From the NCBI RefSeq assembly GCF_963675165.1, contig NC_087379.1:877001-941000 (forward strand): 64,000 bases of DNA, in the 5' to 3' direction. Both the position numbers and the translations under genes were made by a program. Shown piece by piece: positions 1-11,363 of the stretch. This stretch comes from Halichondria panicea (Eukaryota > Porifera > Demospongiae > Suberitida > Halichondriidae). Each line of letters starts with the position of its first letter. Within the stretch, counting starts at the first letter, position 1. Under the pieces are notes generated by a model. The model was given only the letters and a program-made list of their open reading frames with translations, made no database searches and was not told the origin of the DNA.

Positions 1-2752
1 TTCCAGTTCCTTCCTTTGTGAAACGCATGTACCACATTGGATGTAGGGTTGGACGAATCCAAACCACCAACTGCTACCAGTTCACCTTTGACCTCCCCTA
101 GACCAAAATAGTGTACAGGAAGTCTGGGCAGAGTTGACCAGACGTCTTGTGGCGGATTGTAACAGTGGACACAGTGCTCGTCATCATCGTTATAACATTC
201 TCCTCCACCATAGTAGACCTTGCCATTGATGGTTACCGCTCGTCCATCAGTCCTCTTCACTGGAGCCTCAGAGCACTGACTGTAGGACAACTGAACCTGT
301 AGGGACTGGAGAATACAGAGAGTCAATAACTTGTGTTGCATGTGATGAATGATTGTGTAGCTAGTATAATTAAGGGCATTTGTAACCCTAATCATCAGTT
401 ACAAGGTTACGGTCATATACCATAGCGGTTACCATAGCAACAAAAATATTGTCAGTATATCGATCCTGTGCATTTATGTAGCCAAGAGCAAATAAGATGC
501 TATAGGTATGGAATTTGTGGTGATTTCAGTAGACTAACAGCACCAGGGATATGCCAATGTCAATGTTAGTACCAACCACTAATGGTTGGTACTAACAGGA
601 GCCCATAAAGAGAAGGAGTGGCTAACTACGGGCATCACGTCTCGTAAGTGGTTATGACCGCATTTCCATATATGCTAAGTGGTTGAATCCCTACACGTGT
701 TATACGCAATGCAGGGATGCGGTTTGCAAGCACTTAGTCGCTTCCATACAAGGAAGTGCGGTTTCACCGGAAATTACGAGACATGATCCCCAAGTGTACG
801 TTGAAGTTAGCCGCTCCTTCTCTTTATGGGCTCCTGGTACTAACCATACACAAGTTTATTCTAATGTACAATCAATACCAGGCCTAGTTGTTGACCTACC
901 GTTATTTTAGGGGACAAATCGGCCTGGGAACGAAGCTATAATTATAGCCCATTGATTGACTACAAGCCACATTAATTTTAACAACTTTGATTCGAATTAC
1001 TGAGGCATCGCAAATGTTACACAAAACTAAAGTACACAACAACTTCTATTCTAAACCTAGAGACTGCAAAAATATAGTTGTACATGGTGATCAGTTAAAA
1101 CATTAAACTTTGGACTTGGTACTTCTATTAGGGGGCGATACCATAAGAGATATGAGAGTATCATAATTATTACATATATATAGATACAATGAGAGATAGG
1201 AGGGTATTATAATTATTATAGATGTGTGCACTTAGTGGTACAGTGTTGATGAGCTCACCTGTGGTTTGCTGGTCAGGTAGTCTCTGGTTTTGGTCAGTTG
1301 GTTGTTTAAACTCTGAATGGTGGTTTTATTCTTCTGAAGGTAAGTGTCATTGGAGGCAAGCATCGAATCTTTGTGGGTGATAATAGAGTTTTTGTCAGCT
1401 AGCTCTTGTTCCACTTGTGCAGTGAGATTGGTGACATCTGTTTCCAGTTGAGCTATTTTCGTAGCTTTAGATACAAGCTCGTTTTGAGTGTAGTTGACGT
1501 TGGCAATTTGTTGCTCCACCTCTTCAGTGAGTTGCTTACATCGAGTTTCTAATTCCACAATCCTAGAATTTCTTGAAATAATAAATTCATCTTTCGTGTT
1601 AACAATTGTCTCTTTAGCTTCGAGTTGACCTTTAAGATCTTCGTTTTCCAATTTATACTGATCAGTTTCCACAGAGCGCACCAACTGCATACGCTCGACA
1701 GTGTTTTCACTTTCTTCCTCTTGTCGTCTTTTCTCCTCCGCCAGTGCCTCGATCTCTCCTGCTTTCTCCTGGATTGCCGAGTCCTTCCTCACAACCTCCT
1801 CCTCAAGCTCCCTCTTCTCTGTCAGTAGGGCACTCACTCGCTGGAGCATCTCCACTCTGTTCTCAAAGGAGGGAGGGTGTTCAAGTACCACACCCACCAT
1901 CCGACCCACTATCTCCGCTGCTCTAGGCCTTTGCTGAGGGTTGTTGCTGAGACAGCGCATGATGAGGTCCATCAGAGGGTGGTCTGGGGAAATTTTTCGA
2001 AGAAACTCTTCACGTCGTTTAGCTTCTGTCACTGGTATCAAACCATTGGGATTAGCAGGATCGATTCTGGTGGGGCCGATACTTGGTAGTGGCCACTCTG
2101 CTGTGAAGGTGTGAATCATCATGATCCCAAAGGAGAACACATCCACACTGGTGTTGTAGTGGGGGTTGGCAACCATCACTTCGGGGGGCATGTACGCTGG
2201 GGTACCAGGGGTCTCCGTCATTCGACTCACTTGAAGGGGGGTCAGTTTCAATATTCGAGCAACCCCTAGATCGGATATCTTGGCCGTCATGTTGGTGGAC
2301 AAGAGGACATTGTTGGCTGAGAGGTCTCTGTGCACAATGACTGGTGTTTGGCCATGGAGGTAGACCAGGCCCAGTGAAACATCATGGAGGATAGAGAAGT
2401 TGATCTCATCGGGGAGAATACCGTAGCACTCGAGACAGCTGGTCAAGTTGGTGGGGAGGAACTCCATGACTAGGATGGGGAACTGAGAGCCTTCCTCAAA
2501 ACAGACTCCCAGAAACTGGACAATGTTGGGATGCCTAGTTTGACTGAGCAGGCGACACTCCTCCAGATACCTTCGTGCTGCATGCCCGATTCCAGTCTCG
2601 TAGAGAACTCGGTAAAGCTTCTTGCCGGCACATTTCAGTCCTCGATACTCTAGCTCCATGACAACAGCGTAGGAACCATGTCCAAACTCATTCTCAGTGA
2701 TGCGAATTTGTCTCAGAGTGAACTGCTCGAAAGCTTGTGGATTTACAGCCAT
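1..2752 (-). CDS. Kinase-coiled coil-kelch gene A (3' end outside window)
   Basis: The kinase and coiled-coil exon is 2752-1259 (ATG at 2752-2750, 498 codons). It ends CCACAG followed by GTGAGC, a consensus donor in phase 0. The kelch exon begins at 296 after a pyrimidine-rich CTACAG acceptor, also phase 0, and runs off the left edge after 98 codons. Kinase features by residue: Gly-rich loop GHGSYA at 24-29, Lys at 44/45, HRD at 141-143 with Asn148, DLG in place of DFG at 161-163, PPE at 189-191. A heptad-rich Glu/Lys/Gln region runs from about 303 to 490. The visible kelch part has the first two Gly-Gly blades, with an acidic loop of nine residues after the first. The 962-bp intron holds a foldback repeat. 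The family is inferred to be TKL-like; substrate unknown. Confidence 0.85.
570..850. repeat. Foldback (MITE-like) element in intron of gene A
   Basis: About 45 bp at 582-627 (containing GGAGCCCATAAAGAGAAGGA) recurs in inverted orientation at about 805-848, so the segment can form a long hairpin. A short inner palindrome centred near 580 (TACCAACC / GGTTGGTA) marks the left end. The stretch 877-942 just to the right resembles, in degraded form, the terminal repeat of the Mutator-like elements seen elsewhere in this window (accaggcc ... cggcctggga). No transposase is seen. The short reading frame across this block is not considered a gene. Confidence 0.55.
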
Positions 2753-3177
2753 TGTCTTCGTCACTGTGTGAATAGAAAAGCATGCAATATGAAAAAGATA
2801 ATCCAGCTATTAAAAAGTGAAGTTAAAAAGATTATGTCTTCTTTTAATAGATACTGTGGAATAATAATAGGCACAATCCAATTGAAATAGAAGCAAGTAA
2901 CAAAAAAAATCCTTTGGCTATGACCTGTGTTATATTGCCAATGTATAGGCCCAGGCTTACAAGAGCACATGCAGTTATGGTACTATGCATGATGTATATA
3001 AAAGCTATTCAGTTGATCTTACTTGCAGCTTGAAGTTACAGAGAGAGCTCGTAGCTGTAGCGGCAACAGAAGAAAAAGAGGTCAAGAACGAGATACACCC
3101 CTTCTTTGATATAAGCAAAAGGGGGCATGGCTACTTACAAGGTTTTGTGTATTATTTAGAATACCACCAAGTCAAGG
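2753..3177. promoter_or_regulatory. Divergent promoter between kinase-kelch A and CWF19L1 copy 1
   Basis: Two head-to-head genes start 425 bp apart. On the minus strand a non-coding 5' exon ends at 3023 (GTAAGATC donor) and splices to an acceptor just upstream of the kinase ATG (TTCACACAG). On the plus strand a TATATAAAA sequence lies near 2996-3004. A palindromic GC-rich block at 3097-3132 (CCCCTTCTTTG ... AAAGGGGGC) is present in every module. The right half reads GGGGGCGTGGC in most copies, resembling Sp/KLF sites. Promoter function is inferred from position and recurrence. Confidence 0.5.
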
Positions 3178-6100
3178 ATGAAAATGTAAGGAGCTAGCTA
3201 GCTCTAGTGCAAGTGTACTCACCTAGATCTCCTTTTCCCCCTCACTCAGTCTGGTGTGTGGAGATGTGGAGGGTCACTTCAAGCAACTGTTTACCAGAGT
3301 CCAGAGCATCCTCTCCAAGAACAAAGACTTTGAGGTAGCTACATACAATGGATGCACACACTCACTGCAGTGCCAGTGCATTTATTGTCCCTTTATGTAG
3401 CTGCTGTTGTGTGTTGGATCTTTCTTTAGCTCTGACTGCCAGGAGGAGTGGAGCAAGTATCGGGAGGGGGTGGAAACAGGTAATTAAACGATATTAAATC
3501 ACCTTCCTCTGACATTTATTACACCCCCATGCACAGTGCCTCTACCGACGTTCATCCTTGGCCCGTGTTGGACTGAGCATGGCCAGTTCTATGGAGACTT
3601 GTCACGTGATGGAGGAGAGCTTTGCCCCAATGTCACATGTCTAGGTACAGTGTATGCATGTTGTTAACCACTCTATCAGTACACACATGAGTCACGCTCC
3701 ATTACAGGTCAGCGTGGAGTGTACAGTGCGTCCAGTGGTCTGAGGGTGGCCTATCTCAGTGGGAGCTACCAGGGGAGGACCTATCAGCATCAAGACAAGG
3801 GAGATAATCTATTGGTCAGTTCTCTTCCCAATCACCTGGAGAAGTTGTTGAACTAGTTTTTGTTTCTCCCTCTAGCGACCATATTTCACTGACTCTGATG
3901 TGTCCTGGCTGGAGGGTGAGTGCAGTGGAGAGGGCTACCGTGGAGTGGACATTCTCCTCACCTCTGATTGGCCCGGGGCAGTGGACAAGTTCACAGTGGC
4001 TCCTGTGAGACCTAGCTCCCAGTTATTGTAGGATGGACCAGTACCTTAATAATACCTTATGCTCATGCAGGACGGACTGGACCTGAGTGCAGTGGGGGCA
4101 AAGCCTCTGAGTAAACTGGCCATGTGTCTCAAGCCACGCTACCATTTTGCAGCTCTACACCAAACCTTCTATGAGAGAATACCGTACAGGTACAGTACGT
4201 CCATCCCTGTAATATTAGAGTACTTGAGTTTACTCCTTAAATAGAGTTCTGTTATCCAATTTCTTGAAGTCCGTTCAGATAGTATGATCAATTTTCCAAT
4301 GTGATTTGACCAGCGATACAATAAGACATATGAGAGTATCATAATTATTTTAGATGTGTGCTGTAATTATACTTACATCTTACATGTCCTCATCTTTAAA
4401 TCCCTACACAGTAATACCTCCACAACTTTTGATGCTAACTGTATTGTGCTTCATTTCATGCAGGAATCATAAAATCCTCCAAGGCAAGCCACATCATGTG
4501 ACACGATTCTTAGCTTTGGCTCAAGTGGGAAATCCAGACAAGAAGAAAAGAGTGAGTTGAAATCATTCTAGTCCCATTAGTATTACATGTTATTAATGAT
4601 GACATCATCTTCATACCTGCAGTACCTGTATGCATTCTCTGTCACACCCATGAGCTCCATGGACGAGAAAGAGCTGACTCAGCAACCACCCACTGCCACC
4701 AACTGTCCCTACACTGAACTAGTCAAATCTTTGGTAAGGAAAATTTCGTATTATCCCATAATGTCTAGCTATCGTTGAAGGAGCAATAGTTATACTTGTA
4801 GTTTTCCAAACAAAAACTTGCGTTATGTAGCACTCTGAGAGTCCTATCTCTAGATATCACCTTTTGTGTTGTAGTTCAAATCCACCATGTTTGCAGAGGT
4901 CAAAGTTTATTGTGTACCTACTCCCACACACTGTGCAGAGGGAGTCTCAAGAGGAGGCTGGGCCTAACTTCTTCTTTGATCAGAGGGCTCTTGATTCTGC
5001 TCATCGCAAACAGAAGAGACAACAGGACGGAGGACCCCCTGCAAAGAGACGACCCCCTCCCCAGCCCAGGGGGCCGTGCTCGTGGTCTCCATCGGAGATC
5101 ATGTGAGATAGAGTGTGTTGTACTTGCTAATACTGCACATACAAAATACAATGTAGCTCACAAATAGCAGACCACTAACAGTTTGTATTGTATACCCTAT
5201 ATAGACGTACCTGGCTTTATCCAAGGGTGGGATGGTACCAGAGCATGTGCTGGTCCTACCCATCGGTCACTATGCAGCCTCCACTGACACACCACCAGTG
5301 AGTTCATGTGCTGTGTGTACCACTGCTGTGTGTGTATAGTCATTGTTTGTATTGTGGAGAGTATGTTTCCATGCTCTGTGTGTACTATTTAGCAGTCTGT
5401 AGTGGTCAGCCTGTAAGCAGGCCACCCTCTATAATACAGCCAGGTTAATGGGCCCCAAAGTCTCCATAGCATGTGTTTGGACCTGTGTTAGCAGACCACC
5501 TCTTTAGTACAGCCACTGTTGGTCTGCCCACTGTGTAAGCAGAGATCACTATACCATATATCATGCATGTACACTGTATGACCTGTGCTCTATTACTGTA
5601 GGAGGTTTTGGAGGAGCTTGGAAAGTTTAAGAGTGCTCTGAGGAAGTACTTCAACAGCAAAGATCAGTCGTGTGTCATCTTCGAGAGAAACTACAAATCA
5701 CAGCATCTTCAACTACAGGTTAGTACCGTCAAGGCCGTATTATCATGTCATGTGATTGATACTGTATGGTTGGTGTGTTGAGATTAGGCTACAAGGTTTT
5801 GAAGGCAAACAGAGGAATGTGATTTCTCATTGAATGGTTCAGGGACTCTTTCAGCTGCCATAACTTGAATTCTGTGTATTCAATTTCAACGGTTTTATGA
5901 TTTTAGAAAGAGGCCATCTAGCAAAGATCGTGATGTCATACAATATAGGTCTTTGCAATCTTATTTGTGAAGCCATTAGCATTCGCAAACTTACATAATT
6001 ATGTGGAAACATTGTATAAATACGGTACATGTTAGTGTGTGTATGGTAGATGTGTTGACTGATAGTTGTGTATGGTTAGTGTGTGATGGTAATGGTGGTC

Positions 6101-6279
6101 ACTGTAGGTTATTCCAGTGACCAAGATTCCATCTGATGCTCTGAGACAAGCCTTCATAAATTATGGGTGGAGTATGGGGTTGTGGCTTGAGACTGTGCCC
6201 AGGGAAACACCACCCTCAGAGGTAACACACACACATCATAGCTGTACCATGTTCTACGTACCATTCTCTAAGCCTTTTA

Positions 6280-6870
6280 TAGCCTCGATTCCAGGCCGAT
6301 TAAAATACGGCCTGGTACCTATTGCATGGTGATAGTGCGCATGCGTTAGTTTATTCACCAGAATCCCCTTTTCTCTTTCTCTCATCTATTTTCTATCTAT
6401 GTACATCAGCTTAGTATTGTGTTGTTTCAGAAGGCTTTCACACTAGTCTAAAGTCAGAAGAGGCTCTCATCTACCTCTATGACGGTTGTATGGTCAGGAT
6501 GTCTTACATTGGATCTGTACAGTCTATGGGAAGTGTATGGTGCCTCTTGACTGCTACTTGCGAAGACAACCCGGCTATAGGACCATCCTAGATATAGTAG
6601 ATGAGAGCCTCTTCTGTCTTAAAATAAGTGTTCAAGCCTTCTAGACCAACGCAATAGATGACATAAGCCACAGCTTCACAGAACTCAGTCATGGAGATAA
6701 AGTATTACGGAACATTATTATTCTTAGTAAACGGACTAATTTACGTTCGTAGTACGATTACCCATATTCTGAGTAATTTGAAGGGCATGCACACTATCAC
6801 CCATGCAATACCAGGCCATATTTTAATGCGGCCTGTAATCGATGCTAATAAGCGTATAGAATAGGGGCTA
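6280..6870. mobile_element. Mutator-like MITE in CWF19L1 intron 13 (copy 1)
   Basis: The element starts TAGCCTCGATTCCAGGCC and ends with a diverged inverted copy. It is flanked by AGCCTTTTA at 6271-6279 and 6873-6881, a 9-bp target duplication. The interior is itself a foldback: the sequence near 6430-6480 recurs inverted near 6595-6645. There is no coding capacity. The empty site is preserved in CWF19L1 copy 5 at 46365-46373. The Mutator-like label rests on duplication length and long terminal repeats. Confidence 0.7.
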
Positions 6871-6957
6871 TAAGCCTTTTAGTTATCAATACTTCTCTTT
6901 ACCAGAATCTATTAGTTTTGCTACACACATACCGTCCCTGAGGGCCTCCCACCCACC

Positions 6958-7070
6958 CATACACACACACACACACCCTCTCTGAGGGCCTCCCATCCCC
7001 CCACACACACACACACACAGATTGCGTACACTGGTGTCCCACACACACACACATACCCTCCTCCCCCATA

Positions 7071-7132
<62 letters not shown>

Positions 7133-7181
7133 CCTCCTCCCCCATACACACACCACACACACACACGCACACACACACACG

Positions 7182-7231
<50 letters not shown>

Positions 7232-7251
7232 TTGCGTACACTGGTGTCCCC

Positions 7252-7284
<33 letters not shown>

Positions 7285-7414
7285 CCTCCTCCCCCATACA
7301 CACACCACACACACACACGTACACACACACAGACACACACACACACACACGCACACGCACACGCACACACACACACACACACACGCACACACACATACAC
7401 ACACACACACACAG
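6958..7414. repeat. (AC)n minisatellite carrying copies of exon 14's start
   Basis: Long (AC)n tracts are interrupted by a motif ataccctcctcccccatac and by the first 20 bases of the following exon (ttgcgtacactggtgtccc) at 7021-7040 and 7231-7250, before the true exon start at 7415. The larger period is about 185-210 bp. Long Cys-Val or Thr-His frames here are repeat artefacts. Confidence 0.9.
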
Positions 7415-7974
7415 CTTGCGTACACTGGTGTCCCATACTTCCTGGCAGAGTTTGATGATGGGGGAAATGTGTTCACAAGACCATTTTCTTGCCAACTCAC
7501 GCAGACAAACAACCAGATCACTGAATATAGGTTATAGTATGTTTCTACTACTGTGAGCTCATGAGGTAAACAGCACTCTCAAGTGAGTAGGTAAGAACAT
7601 ATCCGTGAGTCTCGTCACACCGACAATGCACACCTCTAACCTTTCTATTGCATACTCAGCAAATGTCTCTTCCACAAATCTGTCATCATACCTATTGAGT
7701 GAACACACAAACTGTTCTAGTTCCTGGAACAATACGTACGGACGTTTCTCTCTCCAATTTGGAAGGTGATTAAAAACCAATTAATGACATGTTGAATGCT
7801 TTTATTGGTTGCAATATCGGCTGCAGGGAGGTGTTGGCTGCTCCTCTCGTTCTGAATCTGCCCAATTGGATCAACTGGAAGTCATGTCTGGCAACAAAGA
7901 ACGAGGAGACGAAAGCTGCTCTAGAAATGAGGAAGAACTTTGAACCATATTATTTTGATTTCACATGCAACTGA

Positions 7975-8369
7975 CAACGATGATTAATTTCTTTATTTTC
8001 ACTTTTACTTTTGTAGAATTGACGTTTTGTGTATTAGCTAGTTGTCCAATAATAATTATGGTTGGCCATAATTATATATTATATAGTTATAGGAGTGCAG
8101 ATCAATATCAGTGGGCAATTATTTTCCTTGTCCCAATGTTGTATTAGAATGCTGTCCATGAGCTGGAGGAGGGTAGTTATGCTGACATTGCAATAGTCAA
8201 TAAGGGGGAGGGGCTGGTTACATGCTATACACACATTATATACCTCTACTTATACTGTAACCTCTACTAGTAATTAGTACCATGCAAGCTAGTATAACAT
8301 GTTTCACTCTAGAAAACAATTATCATGAAAATTTGGGTTATTTATAATTTTATAATTATACCAAAACAA
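7975..8369. other. Intergenic tail-to-tail spacer with DNAJC25 5'-flank relic
   Basis: This AT-rich spacer separates the 3' ends of CWF19L1 copy 1 and kinase-kelch B. At 8152-8218 it holds a segment (ctgtccatgagctggagga...) almost identical to the sequence immediately upstream of the DNAJC25 start codon at 39643-39725. The module therefore once contained DNAJC25, since deleted. Nothing else is recognised. Confidence 0.6.
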
Positions 8370-10999
8370 TTAAGAAATAGTTGTTGCAGTTCTAATTTTA
8401 TACACAGTAGATTGTATTCCTCCATTGTTGTTCCTTCCCCCAATCATAAGGCACTCTGATGGAGACAGTGACACAGTGGCAGCTCCTGCTATAGGAGATG
8501 GTAGATCACCAACGTAGAGCCAGGAGTCCATCGAGGACGAGTAGGCGTAGATCCTTTGAGTGGCTTCATCTTCACTATCCACTCCACCAACAGCAAAGAG
8601 GGTGTCGGATATCGTTACAGGGGAGGGACAGTAAGACGGTGTGTTGGATATTGTATTCCAGACAGAGTCGGCTTTGTTGGCACTCCCATCATCCTGTCGG
8701 TCTGCTGAGATGAACTTGTCGACTTGAGCAGCACACACCTTGTTTAGAAAATTGCCGTCACTTCCCCCCATTAGGTACACTGTGTTATTGTAGACAATTC
8801 CTCTTTGGAAACCACAAGCATACGGTAGTCTGTCTGTCTCGCTCCACTGGGAGGTGCTGATGTTGTAGATCTCAACAATATCAGTGTAGGTAACAGAGTC
8901 CAATCGACCTCCTGCTACGATCAGATGTGTTGAGAGACTAACGACTGCTGGCCAATACCTCGCTGTGGGCATGGGTGGGATCGTCCGTTTCCAGTTCCTT
9001 CCTTTGTTAAACACGTGCACCACGTTGATCACAGATAAGGGTGAATCCATACCGCCAACTGCTACCAGTTCACCTTTGACCTCTCCTAGACCAAAATAGC
9101 ATACAGGAAGTCTAGATAGAGTTGACCAGACGTCTTGTGGCGGATCGTAACAGTGGACACAGTACTCGTCATCATCGTCATCACAGGCTCCTCCACCATA
9201 GTAGACCTTGCCATTGATGGTTACCGCTAGTCCATGAGACATCTCCACTGGAGCCTCAGAGCACTGACTGTAGGACAACTGAACCTGTAGGGACTGGAGA
9301 ATACAGAGAGTCAATAACTTGTTTGTTGCGTGTAATCAATGATTGTCTATTAATTAAGGGAATGTAATCACATGCAGGTTAACAATGTTATAAGGTTACC
9401 ATGGCAACACAATTATTATAACAGTATCGATCCTGTGGAACATAATTTTCCGCTTATATTATTTAATTTGGCTCTTATATAGGAGTGGTGATTATAGGAG
9501 AATATATTCACATGCTATAGCTAGCCATTATAATAACAAGCCACACTATAATACACACAGCTACTTTGACGAATTACCGAGCATAGCAAAAACAGAATTA
9601 TAACTTTGAGTTCAATTGGAACATTAAATGGACTAGGCACATTAGGTTGACTATACAATAAGAGATACGACGGTACAGATGTGTGCACTTAGTGGTACAG
9701 TGTTGATGAGCTCACCTGTGGTTTGCTGGTCAGGTAGTCTCTAGTTTTGGTTAGCTGGTCGTTCAAACTCTGAATGGTGGCTTCTTTCTTTTGAAGGGAA
9801 GTGTCCTTGGAGGCAAGCATCAAATCTCTGTGAGCGATAGTGGAATCTTTGTCAGCAATTACAGATTGTTTATCTTCGAGTTGACATTTAAAATCTAATT
9901 TAATTTGATCAGTTTCCACAGAGTGCACCAACTGCATACGCTCGACAGCGTTTTCACTTTCTTCTTCTTGTCGTATTTTCTCTTCCGCCAGTGCCTCGAT
10001 CTCTCCTGCTTTCTCCTGGATTGCTGAGTCCTTCCTCACAACCTCTTCCTCAAGCTCCCTCTTCTCTGTCAGTAGGGCACTCACTCGCTGGAGCATCTCC
10101 ACTCTGTTCTCAAAGGAGGGAGGGTGTTCAAGTACCACACCCACCATCCGACCCACTATCTCCGCTGCTCTAGGCCTTCGCTGAGGGTTGTTGCTGAGAC
10201 AGCGCATGATGAGGTCCATCAGAGGGTGGTCTGGGGATAGTTTTCGAAGAAACTCTTCACGTCGTTCAGCTTCTGTAACTGGTATCAGTCTGTCAGGATT
10301 AGCAGGATCGATTCGTGTCTGGCCGATACTTGGTAGTGGCCACTTTGATGTGAAGGTGTGAATCATCATGATCCCAAAGGAGAACACATCCACACTGGTG
10401 TCATAGTGGGGGTTGGCAACCATCACTTCGGGGGGCATGTACGCTGGGGTGCCAGGGGTCTCCGTCATTCGACTCACTTGAAGGGGGGTCAGGTTCAATA
10501 TTCGAGCAACCCCCAGATCGGATATCTTGGCCGTCATGTTGGTGGACAAAAGGACATTGTTGGCTGAGAGGTCTCTGTGCACAATGACTGGTGTTTGGCC
10601 ATGGAGGTAGACCAGGCCCAGTGAGACGTCATGGAGGATGGAGAAGTTGATCTCATCGGGGAGAATACCGTAGCGCTCGAGACAGCTGGTCAAGTTGGTG
10701 GGAAGGAACTCCATGACTAGGATGGGGAACTGAGAGCCTTCCTCAAAACAGACTCCCAGAAACTGGACAATGTTGGGGTGCCTAGTTTGACTGAGCAGGT
10801 GACACTCCTCCAGATACCTTCGTGCTGCATGCCCGATTCCAGTCTCGTAGAGAACTCGGTAAAGCTTCTTGCCGGCACATTTCAGTCCTCGATACTCTAG
10901 CTCCATGACAACAGCGTAGGAACCTCGTCCAAACTCATTCTCAGTGATGCGAATTTGTCTCAGAGTGAACTGCTCGAAAGCTTGTGGATTTACAGCCAT
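8370..10999 (-). CDS. Kinase-coiled coil-kelch gene B
   Basis: Exons are 10999-9716 (428 codons, kinase plus coiled coil) and 9284-8370 (304 codons plus stop), joined across a 431-bp intron in phase 0 for a 732-residue protein. The kinase has GRGSYA, AGKK, HRDLSANN, SDLG and MPPEV motifs and a conserved Arg in the C lobe. The coiled coil is the shortest of the family, missing about 70 residues that C, D and F share. The kelch exon has six Gly-Gly blades (YYGGG, AVGG, VAGG, LMGG, AVGG, MIGG), enough for one six-bladed propeller. No signal peptide or membrane segment exists once the intron is removed, so it is probably cytoplasmic. Non-coding 5' exon ends at 11223. Confidence 0.9.
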
Positions 11000-11363
11000 T
11001 GTCTTCGTCACTGTGTGAATAGAAACCATGCAATAATAAAAATGCAATCCAGCTGGATATATAACAAAAAAGAATCCTTTCACTATGTACGTCTAGATAT
11101 AAATTATTAAAATAATAATAATTATTGCCAAGACTTGAAAAACAAAGCCTTACAGAGAGTGAGGCTCAAGTTTACAGGAGTACGTTATGGTAGGTATATA
11201 AAAGCTATTTAGTTGATCTTACCTGTACTGTATAGAAAGCTTAAAGTTACAGAGCTAGAGAGCTAGAGAACTGTAGCGGCCAACACAACGAAAAAGTCAA
11301 AAAGGAGATACGCCCCCTTCTTTGTGCAAGCAAAAGGGGCGTGGCTACTTGTAGAATACCACA
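11000..11363. promoter_or_regulatory. Divergent promoter, kinase-kelch B / CWF19L1 copy 2
   Basis: This is the same layout as the first module in 364 bp. The minus-strand 5' UTR donor (GTACAG/GTAAGATC) is at 11223-11222 and its acceptor lies just upstream of the kinase ATG. The GC palindrome is at 11311-11346 (CGCCCCCTTCTTTG ... CAAAAGGGGCGTGG). A TATATAAAAG sequence lies near 11197 on the plus strand. Confidence 0.5.

Larger units (their letters stand above)
3178..7974 (+). pseudogene. CWF19L1: CWF19L1 homologue, copy 1 (nearly intact, one frameshift)
   Basis: Fifteen exons can be placed by splice sites and homology: 3178-3185, 3250-3334, 3401-3479, 3537-3644, 3708-3814, 3876-4004, 4071-4189, 4464-4551, 4623-4733, about 4939-5102, 5205-5297, 5602-5718, 6108-6221, 7415-7530, 7827-7974. 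Phases agree throughout. With an undamaged exon 10 the protein would be 540 residues, close to human CWF19L1. It opens MKILVCGDVEG (metallophosphatase-like N domain); the CwfJ C-terminal HIT-like part contains [12 protein letters not shown]. The family acts in spliceosome/lariat-intron turnover (yeast Drn1). Relative to the other copies, exon 10 lacks 37 bp near 5080, removing the CWFCLGG region and breaking the frame. The exon 10 acceptor could instead be at 4897. Exon 14 is preceded by an (AC)n array. Confidence 0.82.

Noticed and set aside
5445-5660. A conserved 71-codon minus-strand frame in CWF19L1 intron 11/exon 12
   Set aside because: It overlaps the true exon 12 on the other strand and is kept only because modules are recent copies.
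7016-7435. Regularly spaced repeats resembling a CRISPR array
   Set aside because: Spacers are themselves AC repeats, the units are exon-derived, and the genome is eukaryotic.
6886-7537. Long Cys-Val and Thr-His reading frames
   Set aside because: They are translations of (AC)n repeats and are not conserved between modules in length.
7559-7780. A 73-codon minus-strand frame in CWF19L1 intron 14, also at 16376-16597 and 25487-25708
   Set aside because: Protein-like, but its conservation equals that of the surrounding recent duplication. It is broken by the fusions in copies 4 and 5, and has no visible promoter or splice support.
9285-9341. A signal-peptide-like start (LLTLCILQSLQ) immediately before each kelch exon; in copy A even an in-frame ATG at 341-339
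   Set aside because: The stretch is a pyrimidine-rich tract ending CTACAG, phase 0 matches the kinase donor in every copy, and the ATG is in frame only in copy A. It is best read as intron.
9991-10567. Frames antisense to the kinase exon (here and opposite every other copy)
   Set aside because: They are shadows of a strongly conserved coding exon with biased codon use.
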